Source: Thalassomonas sp. RHCl1 (lineage in GTDB: Bacteria > Pseudomonadota > Gammaproteobacteria > Enterobacterales > Alteromonadaceae). From it: a DNA stretch of 64,000 nt. Under the pieces are notes generated by a model. That model was not told the DNA's origin, did no database searches, and saw only the letters and a list, made by a program, of their open reading frames with translations. Below are positions 1 through 9,787 of this stretch, in pieces (position 1 is the stretch's first letter; each line of letters starts with the position of its first letter). Both the position numbers and the translations under genes were made by a program. The stretch covers positions 62,001 to 126,000 of the forward strand of contig NZ_CANDNZ010000005.1 in the NCBI RefSeq assembly GCF_947387555.1, in the 5' to 3' direction.

Positions 1-317
<317 letters not shown>

Positions 318-350
318 TTATCTAGTTGGAAAAGTGACTCGAAGGACAAC

Positions 351-381
351 AGCCTCTTGCCGGTGATGGGGGCAAGAGGCT
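351..381 (-). other. Strong hairpin between zipA and ligA
   Basis: An 11-bp perfect stem (GCCTCTTGCC paired with GGCAAGAGGC plus a closing A-T) with a 9-nt loop sits 9 nt after the zipA stop. No U-tract follows on the minus strand, so it is not a standard intrinsic terminator. It may stabilise the zipA transcript end or cause partial termination before ligA. Confidence 0.5.
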
Positions 382-390
382 TGAAGGGTT

Positions 391-1470
391 CTAGGCGCCG
401 GCAATACAGCGTTTACGCTCAAACTCCCGGATATTACTGATGTAATGCTGCTCGGTTTGTTTGGTCATCACGCTGCGCTTATCGTCAAGCACCTGGCCGT
501 TAAATTCCGAGGCCAGCTGTTTCGCCGCCGATAACATCTGCTCGAAAACCTCGAAGGCATCTCCCTCGTTTGGCAAAGTCATAAACAAGCTCACCCCCTG
601 AGTGGCAAAACTTTCCATATTATCCAGATCAAAGGTCCCCGGGTTCATCATGTTTGCCAGGCTGAAGGTGACTTTTCCGTTACCGGCATTGTCCTGGTGG
701 CGATGGAAGATCCCCATATCGCCGTATTTCATGCCCAGGGTCAGCAAGCTCGGCAACAAGGCCGCGCCTGAAATCAACTGATTTTGCGGCATCACCACTG
801 AAAGTACCAGCACTTCCTGCTCTATGGTTTCCCCTTTGGGCTTGGCCTCTGGTGCAGCTTTTTTGACCTCTTTTTGTACTGCTCTTTGAACCTGGGGTTT
901 AGGCTGAGACACCGGGGTCTGGTAAACCGGCTTCTCGATTTCTACCGGCTCAAGCATTTCCTGCTCGGCTTCAGATAATAGTGTCTTGGTGGTGCCCCCC
1001 TGACCCGGCACGGCTGGTGCCATTTCTTCTATTTCATCGATATTGCCTAACGCAGGCTCAACATGATCAGGAGTCAGATCGTTACCTGCGATTGGCGCCA
1101 TAACCGGCGCCTCTTCGTTGGCATAAAAAGGCTCAGGCTCTTCTGCCGCCGTTTCAGTTTGCATCTGCTCAGCTACGGGCGCAGCTGGTGCTTGTTCAGT
1201 GCTTATCTCAGGTTCATGGGCTGCACTGTTCGCTACAGCTTTGTGCTGGTTGGCCGCTGCTGACTGGCCCGCCACTTTCGGCTGGCCGACGCCGTATTGA
1301 TCGAAACCACTTTTATCGACTTCCTCGGATACAGGTTCGATTTTGGCGTTATCGGCCTTTAACTTATAAGGATTCTTATTTTTGCGGATCGTCCACAAGC
1401 CATGGACAAAAATGGCACCAATGACCACTGCACTGATTATAAGTAATGTATTTCTGAAACTATCTTCCAT
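391..1470 (-). CDS. zipA: Cell division protein ZipA
   Basis: ZipA anchors FtsZ to the inner membrane in the divisome. The protein has the typical layout: a single N-terminal membrane segment (about residues 7-29) followed by basic residues (TIRKNKNPYKLK), a long Pro/Glu/Ala-rich unstructured linker (about 45-215), and a C-terminal FtsZ-binding domain (about 220-359, beginning EQEVLVLSVVMPQ). I chose the ATG at 1470 over the GTG codon just before it (1473) because an AGG-type ribosome site lies about 7 nt upstream of the ATG. It is 14 nt downstream of smc and 5' of ligA on the same strand. The linker is longer than in E. coli, which is usual for marine relatives. Identification is firm. Confidence 0.93.
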   Translation of the reverse strand: MEDSFRNTLLIISAVVIGAIFVHGLWTIRKNKNPYKLKADNAKIEPVSEEVDKSGFDQYGVGQPKVAGQSAAANQHKAVANSAAHEPEISTEQAPAAPVAEQMQTETAAEEPEPFYANEEAPVMAPIAGNDLTPDHVEPALGNIDEIEEMAPAVPGQGGTTKTLLSEAEQEMLEPVEIEKPVYQTPVSQPKPQVQRAVQKEVKKAAPEAKPKGETIEQEVLVLSVVMPQNQLISGAALLPSLLTLGMKYGDMGIFHRHQDNAGNGKVTFSLANMMNPGTFDLDNMESFATQGVSLFMTLPNEGDAFEVFEQMLSAAKQLASEFNGQVLDDKRSVMTKQTEQHYISNIREFERKRCIAGA

Positions 1471-1484
1471 CACCGAGCCTATTG

Positions 1485-4400
1485 TTAAGATACTTCTGCC
1501 ATAGCAATCGCTTCATCAATATCAACGGCGACCATTCTTGAAACACCCGGTTCAAACATGGTCACGCCGGTGAGATGAGAAGCCATTTCCATCGCAATTT
1601 TATTATGACTGATATAGATAAACTGTACCGTTTGCGACATTTCCCGCACCAGGTTACAAAACCGTCCCACATTGGCATCATCCAAAGGGGCATCCACTTC
1701 ATCCAGCATACAAAAGGGTGCCGGATTCAACCTGAAGATGGCAAACACCAATGATAAAGCGGTCAGCGCCTTTTCACCACCCGATAACAGGTGAATTGTG
1801 CTATTTTTTTTGCCCGGCGGCCGGGCCATGATGCTGACCCCGGTATCGAGCAAATCATCACCGGTTAAGGCAAGATAAGCACTGCCGCCGCCAAAAACTT
1901 TTGGGAACAAACCTTTAAGATCCTGGTTAACCTGATCAAAGGTGAGTTTAAATTTATGACGGCTTTCTTTATCAATTTTTTCTATCGCTGATTCTAACGT
2001 GGTAATCGCTTGAGTTAAATCATCATTTTGCGAATCCAGGAAAGTTTTTCGTGCCATTTGGCTATTATATTCTTCAATTGCCGCTAAATTAATCGCTCCA
2101 AGCTGATTAATGTCTTTTCCAAGACGAATAATGTGCCCCTGCCACACCGATTCTTTTGCCTCAGCAGGCATCGAAGCTTTAACTTCGGGCAAACTTTGCT
2201 GCATTTCAGCCAACTGCTCCAAGGATGCTTCGGCACGCAACCGGTAGCTCTCACCGTCGAGCTGAAATTTTGCCATCTGCTCTTTGAGTTTTTCCTGCAG
2301 TTTCTGATTGGCTTGTTGCTGCTGCTCTATCTCAGCGATGCTATGCCGGGCACCGGTTTGTTTTTCCGTAATAACCGCCAATGCCTGCTCCAGCGTCTGC
2401 ATTTGTTCAAGCTGATGCTGCAAGATACTGCTGTCCTGCTCGCCCGGGTCCGTTAGCGATGCCAGCTGTTGCTCACTTTCCTCTAACTGTTGTTTTAACC
2501 CTGTCAGCTGCTCGGACGCCCTGGTGATATTGTGCTGAAGATGAGACTTCTGGCTTTTACCCTGCTCTATTTCCAGTGCCTGCTGATGATTTTCCTGCTG
2601 GCAGTTACGGATTTTTACCTGCACCGTTTGCAATTGCTGCTGAATTTGCTCCTGCTGTACTTTCAGCGCCCGGGTACGCCCTTCATCTTCACGCCCTGCA
2701 CTACTCTCTGCCTGTTCATGCTGCAGGCGATCAAGTTCGGCCTGCTCGGCTTTTATTTGCCCGGATAACTGCTTAAGCTCTGACTGTATCAGTGCGCTTC
2801 TTTGCTGTTCGTGTTTTACTTGCTGTTGAGTTAACAACAGCTCTTGCTGTAACTGCTGGACCTGATCCCGGACTTGCTTTAACTGCCCGGTAAGATCTTT
2901 ATCCTGCTGCTGCGCCTGTTTCAGGTTTTTTATCAGGACTTGTAAGGCTTGCTCGTACCCGCTTCTTTCATCTCCAAGGGCTGCAAGTTGGGCTTTCAGT
3001 GCCATGATATTTTGCTTACGCTGCAAGGCATCCGATGAAACACCTAGGGTGCCCTTTTTTAAAAAGCCGTGCCCTAACCAGCTGCCATCGGGACAAATTA
3101 CCGACTCTGCGGGGGCCAGTGACACGAGTACTAATCGTGCTGCATCCAAATCGGCTGCAACATAGATTTGATTTAGCCAAGGCTGAAAAGCCCCTGCCCC
3201 GCTTACTTTTTCTGCCAGGGTCTTCGGCTTGCTCTCAAGTTTACTTTCACCCGCAACATCATTGCCTAGCTTGGTGACCAATAACGCCGTCTCCAACGGC
3301 AATGCCGACGGTAAGCTATCGACAACCCCAGCTTCGAGCCAATACGACAGCACCTGTTCAACGGCCAGCTCCCAGTCAGGTTCAACCGTTAACCCCTCGA
3401 AAAAAGCACCGCTATATTCGATATTTTGGCTTTTTAACCAGCTTGTCTGCTCCAGTCCCCATTCTGGCTGCTGTGCCTGTCTGTCCTCAAGCTGGCTTAA
3501 ATTAGCAACAAGCGCCTGCTCAAGCCCCTGGCTTTTGGCAAGCCCTTGTTGATGCTCTGTTATTTGTTGCTGTAATACTGAAATTTGCTCCGTCAATTCC
3601 TGCTGCTGATACAAACCTTCATCCAGGCTTGCCTGTGCCAGGGCGAGTGCCTGTTGCTGCTCATCAACAACATGTCCCTGCTGATGTTGCTCCAGTTGCC
3701 CACTTTCATCCGTTAGTGCCTGCTGGCGGACCTGACTTCGCTCAATAAGTACCAGCTGCGCGCTGATCTTGCTTTCCAACAATGCCTGAAGGCGTTTATG
3801 TTCGTGCAGCTCCTGCTGATGCTGCTCCCAGCTTTGTTGCCACTTGTGTTGCTCATCCTGATATTGCTCCGCCACCTGTTGCAGCTGCGCCAACTGCTCC
3901 TGGGCAAGTGCCAGCTCAGGCAGCTTTTCATCCAGCATCAGGCTGACCCGGGCCAGCTTTTCTTCATCCGCGCTCACCTCTTTACTCGCCTGTGCAACTT
4001 GTTGGCGGTATTTTTCCAGCTCTTGCAACAGCAATTGCTGGCGCTGTTTGCTGTGTTTGAGGTTTTGCTCGAGGCGGGCGATATCATTGCTTTTTTGCAA
4101 TTTTTGCTGTTGCAGCTTCACCAGTTCGTCGCTGTCGTCGGTCAGCGCCTGTTTTGCCTGGAAAAGCGCCGCCTGCTGCTGGTTTTTCTTCAACACCAGA
4201 TCTTCAATTTCTCCCTGACGCCGGGTAATTTCTTGCTGGTTAAACTTATATTTTTCATCAAAGGCCCGCCAGCGCAATACCGCCAGCTCGGCCTTGTATT
4301 TGCGCTCACTGGCTTTAAGGGTTTTAAAACGTTTGGCCGCTTCTGCCTGCTGATGTAATTTATCCACCTGCAACGCCAGTTCGCTGCGGATATCCGACAA

Positions 4401-4979
4401 GCGCTCTAAGTTTTCCCGGGTATGGCGGATACGGTTCTCGGTGTCACGGCGGCGCTCCTTATATTTGGAAATTCCCGCCGCCTCTTCGATAAACACCCTT
4501 AATTCCTGCGGCTTGGATTCGATCAACCGGGAAATGGTGCCTTGTTCGATAATGGCATAACTTCTCGGCCCCAGGCCTGTGCCTAAAAAGATATCGGTAA
4601 TATCTTTACGGCGGCATTTTGAGCCGTTAAGAAAATAACTGTTAATGCTGTCACGGTTGACGCTGCGTTTAATGGAAACTTCGCTGCGATCCGCCATTGA
4701 GCCCTGTAAACGTCCCGTGGTATTTTCAAACAAGAGTTCAACACTGGCCTGGCCCACGGGCTTTCGAGTCGCGGCACCGTTGAAGATGACATCGGTCATG
4801 GCATCGCCGCGCAAGTTTTTTGCCGAGCTTTCCCCCAGCACCCAGCGCACCGCATCGATAATATTAGATTTGCCACAGCCGTTGGGACCAACGATGGCAG
4901 TCATTTGCTGCTCAAACGGCACCTTGGTCGGATCAACAAAAGATTTAAAACCCGCAAGTTTAATTTGCTTTAAACGCAT
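1485..4979 (-). CDS. smc: Chromosome segregation ATPase SMC
   Basis: SMC dimerises and, with ScpAB, compacts and segregates the chromosome. The 1164-residue protein shows a Walker A (GPNGCGKSN, residues 31-39), a long Gln/Leu/Glu-rich coiled coil, a central hinge (roughly 505-645, including VICPDGSWLGHGFLKKG), a second coiled coil, the ABC signature LSGGEKALTA (1065-1074) and a Walker B (FCMLDEVDAP, 1089-1098). Length and domain order match bacterial SMC, so the organism probably uses SMC rather than MukB. It is divergent from cysZ and precedes zipA by only 14 nt, so smc, zipA and perhaps ligA are likely cotranscribed. The coiled-coil regions create several long antisense open frames that are not genes. 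Confidence 0.97.
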   Translation of the reverse strand: MRLKQIKLAGFKSFVDPTKVPFEQQMTAIVGPNGCGKSNIIDAVRWVLGESSAKNLRGDAMTDVIFNGAATRKPVGQASVELLFENTTGRLQGSMADRSEVSIKRSVNRDSINSYFLNGSKCRRKDITDIFLGTGLGPRSYAIIEQGTISRLIESKPQELRVFIEEAAGISKYKERRRDTENRIRHTRENLERLSDIRSELALQVDKLHQQAEAAKRFKTLKASERKYKAELAVLRWRAFDEKYKFNQQEITRRQGEIEDLVLKKNQQQAALFQAKQALTDDSDELVKLQQQKLQKSNDIARLEQNLKHSKQRQQLLLQELEKYRQQVAQASKEVSADEEKLARVSLMLDEKLPELALAQEQLAQLQQVAEQYQDEQHKWQQSWEQHQQELHEHKRLQALLESKISAQLVLIERSQVRQQALTDESGQLEQHQQGHVVDEQQQALALAQASLDEGLYQQQELTEQISVLQQQITEHQQGLAKSQGLEQALVANLSQLEDRQAQQPEWGLEQTSWLKSQNIEYSGAFFEGLTVEPDWELAVEQVLSYWLEAGVVDSLPSALPLETALLVTKLGNDVAGESKLESKPKTLAEKVSGAGAFQPWLNQIYVAADLDAARLVLVSLAPAESVICPDGSWLGHGFLKKGTLGVSSDALQRKQNIMALKAQLAALGDERSGYEQALQVLIKNLKQAQQQDKDLTGQLKQVRDQVQQLQQELLLTQQQVKHEQQRSALIQSELKQLSGQIKAEQAELDRLQHEQAESSAGREDEGRTRALKVQQEQIQQQLQTVQVKIRNCQQENHQQALEIEQGKSQKSHLQHNITRASEQLTGLKQQLEESEQQLASLTDPGEQDSSILQHQLEQMQTLEQALAVITEKQTGARHSIAEIEQQQQANQKLQEKLKEQMAKFQLDGESYRLRAEASLEQLAEMQQSLPEVKASMPAEAKESVWQGHIIRLGKDINQLGAINLAAIEEYNSQMARKTFLDSQNDDLTQAITTLESAIEKIDKESRHKFKLTFDQVNQDLKGLFPKVFGGGSAYLALTGDDLLDTGVSIMARPPGKKNSTIHLLSGGEKALTALSLVFAIFRLNPAPFCMLDEVDAPLDDANVGRFCNLVREMSQTVQFIYISHNKIAMEMASHLTGVTMFEPGVSRMVAVDIDEAIAMAEVS

Positions 4980-5194
4980 AAACCTTAGCGAACCAAGTAC
5001 TTAGGACTTGGCAAAGAGGAGAAGTTAAGGCTGGAGCGGGTAGATATTTTCATAAACCTTTTCGTAAACCGTGGATGTTATTGTCATTATGGGCAGACTT
5101 TACCAGAAAATGTTTTACTTTGTAACATCTCAGCGCTGTTCTTCCTGTTAGCTGCCCCTTATAATCGCCCTGTAATATCAAGTGACGGGAAATA

Positions 5195-5968
5195 ATGCCG
5201 GCTATGTCTTATCAGCAGCTAACAACTCATGCACCTCACGCCAACAGCGGCGCAGGTTATTTTATCAAGGGCTTTGAACTCATCCGCCTTAAAGGGGTAC
5301 GCCGTTTCGTTTTTATCCCCTTGTTGGTTAATTTACTGTTTTTCTCCATTGCCTTTTATTATCTTTTCCTCGAACTCGAGCATTATATGGCCATGGTTGA
5401 AGGCATGGTACCCGACTGGCTCAGCTGGATAGGTTATGTGCTCTGGCCGCTGGCTTTATTTACCCTGTTAGTGATCTTCTCTTTTATCTTCAGTACCGTC
5501 GCCAATTGGCTGGCGGCGCCTTTTAACGGCCTTTTATCGGAAAAGATCGAGCAAAAGCTCACCGGCCATCAGCTTGATGACGGCAAAATAACGGATATCA
5601 TCAAAGATATTCCCAGGACTTTAGGGCGGGAATGGTGCAAATTAAAATATTACCTGCCCCGGGCCATCGGCTTTTTCCTTATTATGTGGTTTTTACCCGT
5701 TATCGGCCAATTGATCTGGTTTTTGTTTATTGCCTGGATGATGGCGGTGCAATATAAGGACTACCCGTTTGATAACCATAAAGTGCCCTTTAGTGAAATG
5801 AAAGCGGCGCTGCAGCAAAACAAAAGCCTGAGTTACAGCTTCGGCCTTACCGTGATGGTATTTTCCATGGTGCCGATCATTAACCTGATCGTGATGCCGG
5901 TAGCCATCTGCGGCGCTACCGCGTTATGGGTAGATAACTACCGCGGGGAATTTGTTACCCGGTCATAA
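5195..5968 (+). CDS. cysZ: Sulfate transporter CysZ
   Basis: CysZ is an inner-membrane protein that brings sulfate in for cysteine synthesis. The 257-residue protein has the family's Ser/Gly-rich N-terminus followed by GYFIKGFELIRLKGVRRFV, hydrophobic segments at about 41-60, 80-100, 151-185 and 212-245, and the VANWLAAPFNGLLSEK stretch typical of CysZ. A second in-frame ATG 9 nt later (5204) is an alternative start. It diverges from smc across about 215 nt, and the cysZ-zipA-ligA neighbourhood is conserved in gammaproteobacteria, here with smc inserted. An intrinsic terminator follows. Confidence 0.93.
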   Translation: MPAMSYQQLTTHAPHANSGAGYFIKGFELIRLKGVRRFVFIPLLVNLLFFSIAFYYLFLELEHYMAMVEGMVPDWLSWIGYVLWPLALFTLLVIFSFIFSTVANWLAAPFNGLLSEKIEQKLTGHQLDDGKITDIIKDIPRTLGREWCKLKYYLPRAIGFFLIMWFLPVIGQLIWFLFIAWMMAVQYKDYPFDNHKVPFSEMKAALQQNKSLSYSFGLTVMVFSMVPIINLIVMPVAICGATALWVDNYRGEFVTRS

Positions 5969-6006
5969 TATTTAATCTGAAGCTGTTTTCAGCTTAAGAG
6001 CAATGT

Positions 6007-6040
6007 AAGGCCTGAGAGGTTAATCTTTCAGGCCTTTTTA
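6007..6040 (+). terminator. Rho-independent terminator of cysZ
   Basis: A stem AAGGCCTGA / TCAGGCCTT with a 12-nt loop is followed by TTTTATT, 38 nt after the cysZ stop. Confidence 0.85.
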
Positions 6041-6239
6041 TTACGGCTTCAACTTACTTAGGTTTCCCCCTAAAGATATTGCTTATCTACGATCTTAAAA
6101 TGTTATCAAGAGGGTTAACTATTGCCACTTAACTCATCGTTAACTGGGTTTGTATTTGATTTTTAATAGGGTTTTCTGCCGTCTTCGGCTAAACTTCGGA
6201 TAAAGCTTGCCTATACCTTAGCCTGTGGAGTCTGTCAGG

Positions 6240-6587
6240 ATGAAGAAGATCACCTCTTTATTAGTGTTATGCAGCACTGTCTTGTGCTTAACCTGGCCGG
6301 TTGCCGCTATTGAGCCCTCAAATTTATCTGAAAATATTCCTTTACCGCAAGATGCCCGGGTATTTGCCCGGTTTGATGACAATTTACCCGCCGTGGTTAA
6401 TTATTTCACCCGGGAAAGCGAACAGGCTATTGTCAGCTTATACCAACAGCATTACGGCGAGCCCAGCAGCCGGGAAAGAAAACGCGGGCGGTTAACCATG
6501 GTTTTTAGCCACGAGAGCGCAGAGCTCCGTCTCGTTATTTCCGAGCAGGATAAACAGCGCCAGGTCGATATATTAAAAATGAAGTAA
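6240..6587 (+). CDS. Small secreted protein of unknown function
   Basis: A 115-residue protein with a clear signal peptide (MKKITSLLVLCSTVLCLTW, probable cleavage after PVAA) and a mature domain of about 90 residues rich in charged residues (DARVFARFDDNLPAVVNYF, then HYGEPSSRERKRGRLT). I do not recognise a family. I chose the ATG at 6240 over a GTG at 6225 because GGAG lies 9 nt upstream and the signal peptide then starts correctly. It stands alone between cysZ and the convergent M1 peptidase gene, probably with its own promoter. A periplasmic location is inferred from the signal peptide. No cysteine is left in the predicted mature protein. Confidence 0.7.
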   Translation: MKKITSLLVLCSTVLCLTWPVAAIEPSNLSENIPLPQDARVFARFDDNLPAVVNYFTRESEQAIVSLYQQHYGEPSSRERKRGRLTMVFSHESAELRLVISEQDKQRQVDILKMK

Positions 6588-6670
6588 TAACACCGGCTCC
6601 TTATCTTGCTAAAATCAAGGTTCTTAAAATCACCATCCCGAAACCTTAAAGTAATTTACGCCATGTATAA

Positions 6671-6701
6671 AAAAGGCAGCTCATATCAAATGAGCTGCCT
6701 T
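6671..6701 (-). terminator. Bidirectional terminator between small secreted gene and M1 peptidase
   Basis: A perfect 12-bp stem (AAGGCAGCTCAT / ATGAGCTGCCTT, 5-nt loop) is preceded on the plus strand by an A-run, so the minus strand reads stem then TTTTTT. It ends the M1 peptidase transcript and may also serve the converging upstream gene. Confidence 0.85.
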
Positions 6702-6747
6702 CATCAGGGCTGATATAAAACGCCGAATTATTCGACCGGGTCAGAAA

Positions 6748-8595
6748 CTAGTCTTTTAAGATAGCATCAACCGTGCCCTGCGCCAGCGGGTGGTATCCCG
6801 GACGGGCTTGCAAGTAAACTTTCTTGGCCCAGGCTTTACCCTGCTCCGACTCTGCCAGGACTTTATAAAGCGGCACAATCAGTTTACGGCGGCCAATGCC
6901 GATCAGGTAATCAGACATCGCCGAATAAACCTTGTCATAACCCGCCCTTAACGATAATAAATACCAGGCATGAGCAATTTCGGCATTCTGGCTGTGGGTC
7001 AGGTTAAATGCCTTATCCAGGCTGGCCATACGCTCTAAAGAAATATTAAGCGGCAAATTGTTGATAAAATGCAACCACTCATGCAAGGTCCAGTTTGCCG
7101 TTGGCACTTGCGCTAAAGTAATTTCATCGCTTAATAACTGGTTAATTTGCGTATCGATGTTTTTAAAGGCATCTGAGGTAGGTTTAGGCACAAAAGTCGG
7201 CAGACCCTGCTCGTAAATCCACTCATTGACTTCTGCATCGCTGACAATATCCGGATACTTTTGCAGCAATTCTTTTTTCAGGTATTTGACAAAGTTTGCT
7301 GTCCCCAGACTTTCAAAAGCGTGGCTATCGAAGTAGTTAAGGATGAATTCATCAAAACGCTGACGCCCGAATTTCTGCTCTAAATAAATCAGGAATAACT
7401 GGCCCTTGGTATAAGGCACACCTGAGAAGGCATCATCGGGATCGCGTCCTGCCAGATCGATATATAACTGGGTATCACCCGGGCTAAGCTCGGCAATTTC
7501 AAAGTTAAGCCCCTGGGCATCAAGCGCCTGCTCCATCACCGCGCGATCACGACCGAAGACTTCTTCCATGATGCGATTTTCAACATAACTGGTAAAACCT
7601 TCGTTTAACCACAGATCGCGCCAGCTTTCGTTGGTCACCAGGTTACCGGACCAGGAGTGAGCTAATTCGTGGGCAATCAGGTTTACCAGGGATTTGTCGC
7701 CGGCAATTACCGTTGGCGTGATAAAAGATAACCTTGGGTTTTCCATACCACCAAAAGGGAAGCTCGGCGGTAAAATCAACAGATCATAACGACCCCAGCG
7801 GTAAGCGCCAAAAAGCTTTTCAGAAGCATCGATCATCGCCTGGGTATCATTAAATTCGGCTACCGCGCTATCGAGTACGCTTTTTTCGGCGTAAACACCG
7901 GTAATATCGCTCATGGCCTTAAATTCAAGGTCACCGACACCGATTGCAATCAGATAAGGTGGGATCGCCTGCGGCATAGAGAAGAAATAGTCGCCGTCTC
8001 TTGCCGTATCCGGGGTATTATTCGCGCTCATGACCGCCAGCACATCACTGTCGGTTTTAATTCTGGCGGTATAGGTTACCCGGACACTCGGGGTATCCTG
8101 AATAGGGATCCAGGAGCGGGCATGAATGGCCTGGTTCTGACTGAACATAAACGGCTTTTTCTTGCCTGCTGTTTGCTGCGGCGTCAACCATTGCAGGCCG
8201 GAGGCCTTCTCGGTGGAGTTGTAGTAAACCCTTAACTTTGTCGCTTTAAAGCCCGGCTTAACGGTAAGCTTTGAGCCCAGGACATCATCGCGCTGTGCCA
8301 GTTTAAAACTGACTTTTTGCCACTGGCCGTTTGACTTCTGCGCCTGTACCTTGTGGATCACTAAGTCCCGGGTATCTAAATAGATAGGCTTGGCACTGTC
8401 GCTTAACCAGTTCAGAGATAATTCGGCAAAACCTTTAAGTGATTTTTCATCAAAGTCGACCGCAAGATCTAAGTAAACATGCTTAATTTTTACCTGATCA
8501 TAGTTAGCATAGGTATAGGCATCATTAACCTGTGCCCAAAGTGATGGAGTTGCAAAGGCAGCAAGTAGCACCGCCAAACGTGCAAAGAATTTCAT
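6748..8595 (-). CDS. Secreted M1 family aminopeptidase
   Basis: A zinc metallo-aminopeptidase of the M1 family, removing N-terminal residues from peptides. It has a signal peptide ([21 protein letters not shown]), the substrate-binding exopeptidase motif GGMEN (282-286), and the zinc site H309-E310-x-x-H313 with the third ligand E332 in LWLNEGF. Its 615 residues and C-terminal helical region fit the leukotriene-A4-hydrolase-like branch, which includes cold-active aminopeptidases from marine relatives. The enzyme is likely periplasmic and used for peptide nutrition. The ribosome site AAGGGAAG lies just behind a strong hairpin with a T-run that ends only 17 nt before the start codon, which suggests leader control or dependence on read-through. 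Confidence 0.92.
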   Translation of the reverse strand: MKFFARLAVLLAAFATPSLWAQVNDAYTYANYDQVKIKHVYLDLAVDFDEKSLKGFAELSLNWLSDSAKPIYLDTRDLVIHKVQAQKSNGQWQKVSFKLAQRDDVLGSKLTVKPGFKATKLRVYYNSTEKASGLQWLTPQQTAGKKKPFMFSQNQAIHARSWIPIQDTPSVRVTYTARIKTDSDVLAVMSANNTPDTARDGDYFFSMPQAIPPYLIAIGVGDLEFKAMSDITGVYAEKSVLDSAVAEFNDTQAMIDASEKLFGAYRWGRYDLLILPPSFPFGGMENPRLSFITPTVIAGDKSLVNLIAHELAHSWSGNLVTNESWRDLWLNEGFTSYVENRIMEEVFGRDRAVMEQALDAQGLNFEIAELSPGDTQLYIDLAGRDPDDAFSGVPYTKGQLFLIYLEQKFGRQRFDEFILNYFDSHAFESLGTANFVKYLKKELLQKYPDIVSDAEVNEWIYEQGLPTFVPKPTSDAFKNIDTQINQLLSDEITLAQVPTANWTLHEWLHFINNLPLNISLERMASLDKAFNLTHSQNAEIAHAWYLLSLRAGYDKVYSAMSDYLIGIGRRKLIVPLYKVLAESEQGKAWAKKVYLQARPGYHPLAQGTVDAILKD

Positions 8596-8612
8596 TTATT
8601 GAACTTCCCTTG

Positions 8613-8653
8613 AAAAAATAGGCCATTAGGTTAGTTTAACCTAATGGCCTATT
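8613..8653 (-). terminator. Hairpin with U-tract in the M1 peptidase leader (motY terminator or attenuator)
   Basis: A perfect 17-bp inverted repeat (arms 8617-8633 and 8637-8653) with a 3-nt loop is followed on the minus strand by six T. It has every feature of an intrinsic terminator. It lies downstream of motY, but its T-run ends only 17 nt before the M1 peptidase ATG. Confidence 0.85.
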
Positions 8654-8690
8654 CAACAATTAATTAGAAAATTCAGCTAAATAAATTGCC

Positions 8691-8708
8691 CGGATAGTTA
8701 ACTATCCG
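8691..8708 (-). promoter_or_regulatory. Perfect 18-bp palindrome between motY and the M1 peptidase gene
   Basis: CGGATAGTTAACTATCCG is a perfect palindrome 31 nt downstream of the motY stop and upstream of the larger hairpin. It could be a protein binding site for control of the peptidase gene or a second, weaker transcript-end hairpin. No U-tract follows on either strand. Confidence 0.45.
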
Positions 8709-8739
8709 TTAACTTTTCCTTACTCCCGATGCTGCGGGG

Positions 8740-9606
8740 CTAAGGTTTTTCCATATGTATGACCACGCGGCGGTTTTTACCCCGTCCTAAGGTGGTCCGG
8801 TTCGAGGCAATATGGCGTTTCTCACCGTATCCGCTGGCTTCAATCCTACTCGGATCTATGCCGTTGGCGACAAAATATTCACGGATTTTATTGGCCCGTT
8901 TCTCAGATAACTTCAAGTTAGTCCAACGTCCACCATAACTATCTGAATAAGCATCAATTAATACCAGCTCAAGATCCGGGTCCAGGCTCAGGTATTCGGA
9001 AATCATCGCCATACGCTTTGCTGACGACTTAGTAAACTCATCGCTGTTTGACTGGTAATTAAGTACCGTATAAGAAATATCTTCAAAACTGAAATTCAGC
9101 AGGTTACCGACACAACCGACAAATTTCTGATACGCCTTTTGAAATTTTGCCGTTGATAAACCAACAGAAATTTTATCCTGCTCGTTATACCAGTCATTAT
9201 AAAAGAAGGTCGGACTCATGCCCTGCTCTAGCTCACTTAACATCGCCCAGGCGACTTTTTTCGGCAGGCTGGGGGTAAACTGCTTGTGTAACTTCATTTT
9301 TGCCAGTACATGATCGCCTACCCCGGGACGCCAGCGCGGCGCAACCGAACGAACTTCTGCCAGGGCATAATTATCCGGCAGCAATAACATGTCCAGCTCA
9401 AATTCCATATTCATCTTACGGCTGGCTTTGCTATAAAAGCGTGCTTCGCCATAATTGGGGATTTTATGGGATAAAGTGCATTCCAGGCGTGAGTCATTCG
9501 CCAGTTGCCATTGGGAAGAATCCAAGTCGGCACTATATTGCCGGATCCCGCCTTGTGCCTGGCCCATGAAGAATAACAGCAGAATTGACGCAATTTGTTT
9601 TTTCAT
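8740..9606 (-). CDS. motY: Sodium-driven flagellar motor protein MotY
   Basis: MotY forms the T ring of the polar flagellar motor and helps place the Na+-driven PomA/PomB (MotA/B-type) stator. The 288-residue protein has a signal peptide (MKKQIASILLLFFMGQAQG), a MotY-type N-terminal domain (SQWQLANDSRLECTLSHKIP, then GEARFYSKASRKMNMEFELD), and a C-terminal OmpA-like peptidoglycan-binding domain (about 175-285, with LSEKRANKIREYF and GYGEKRHIASNRT). The N-terminal domain separates it from generic OmpA proteins. It diverges from rnt, the arrangement seen in Vibrio and relatives. It is the only flagellar gene in the window, and its other motor partners must lie elsewhere. Confidence 0.9.
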   Translation of the reverse strand: MKKQIASILLLFFMGQAQGGIRQYSADLDSSQWQLANDSRLECTLSHKIPNYGEARFYSKASRKMNMEFELDMLLLPDNYALAEVRSVAPRWRPGVGDHVLAKMKLHKQFTPSLPKKVAWAMLSELEQGMSPTFFYNDWYNEQDKISVGLSTAKFQKAYQKFVGCVGNLLNFSFEDISYTVLNYQSNSDEFTKSSAKRMAMISEYLSLDPDLELVLIDAYSDSYGGRWTNLKLSEKRANKIREYFVANGIDPSRIEASGYGEKRHIASNRTTLGRGKNRRVVIHMEKP

Positions 9607-9742
9607 AATTCTAAAAATACGATTTATTAAGCGGCATTAGTTATATCGGCAATTTCAATAGTTACTTTAACACTTTATCAGTAAAAATAAAAAAACTATA
9701 GCAAAGGCTTACTATAATAGTGTCGTTTTCAAACTAATTTTC

Positions 9743-9751
9743 TGCGATAAT
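9743..9751 (+). promoter_or_regulatory. Candidate extended -10 element for rnt
   Basis: TGCGATAAT resembles an extended -10 (TG-n-TATAAT) 37 nt before the rnt ATG. No good -35 is visible at 17 nt. The rnt start itself has no clear Shine-Dalgarno sequence. Confidence 0.35.
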
Positions 9752-9787
9752 CCCCCCAAAATTAATATTCAGTACCCTTATTTTTCT

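Noticed and set aside
3798-4358. Long plus-strand open frame (186 codons) inside smc
   Set aside because: It is the antisense image of the Gln/Leu/Glu-rich coiled coil, Leu-rich and without a start context; smc is intact on the other strand.
8740-9606. Generic OmpA-type outer-membrane protein
   Set aside because: The N-terminal domain matches MotY rather than a beta-barrel, and the gene diverges from rnt as motY does.
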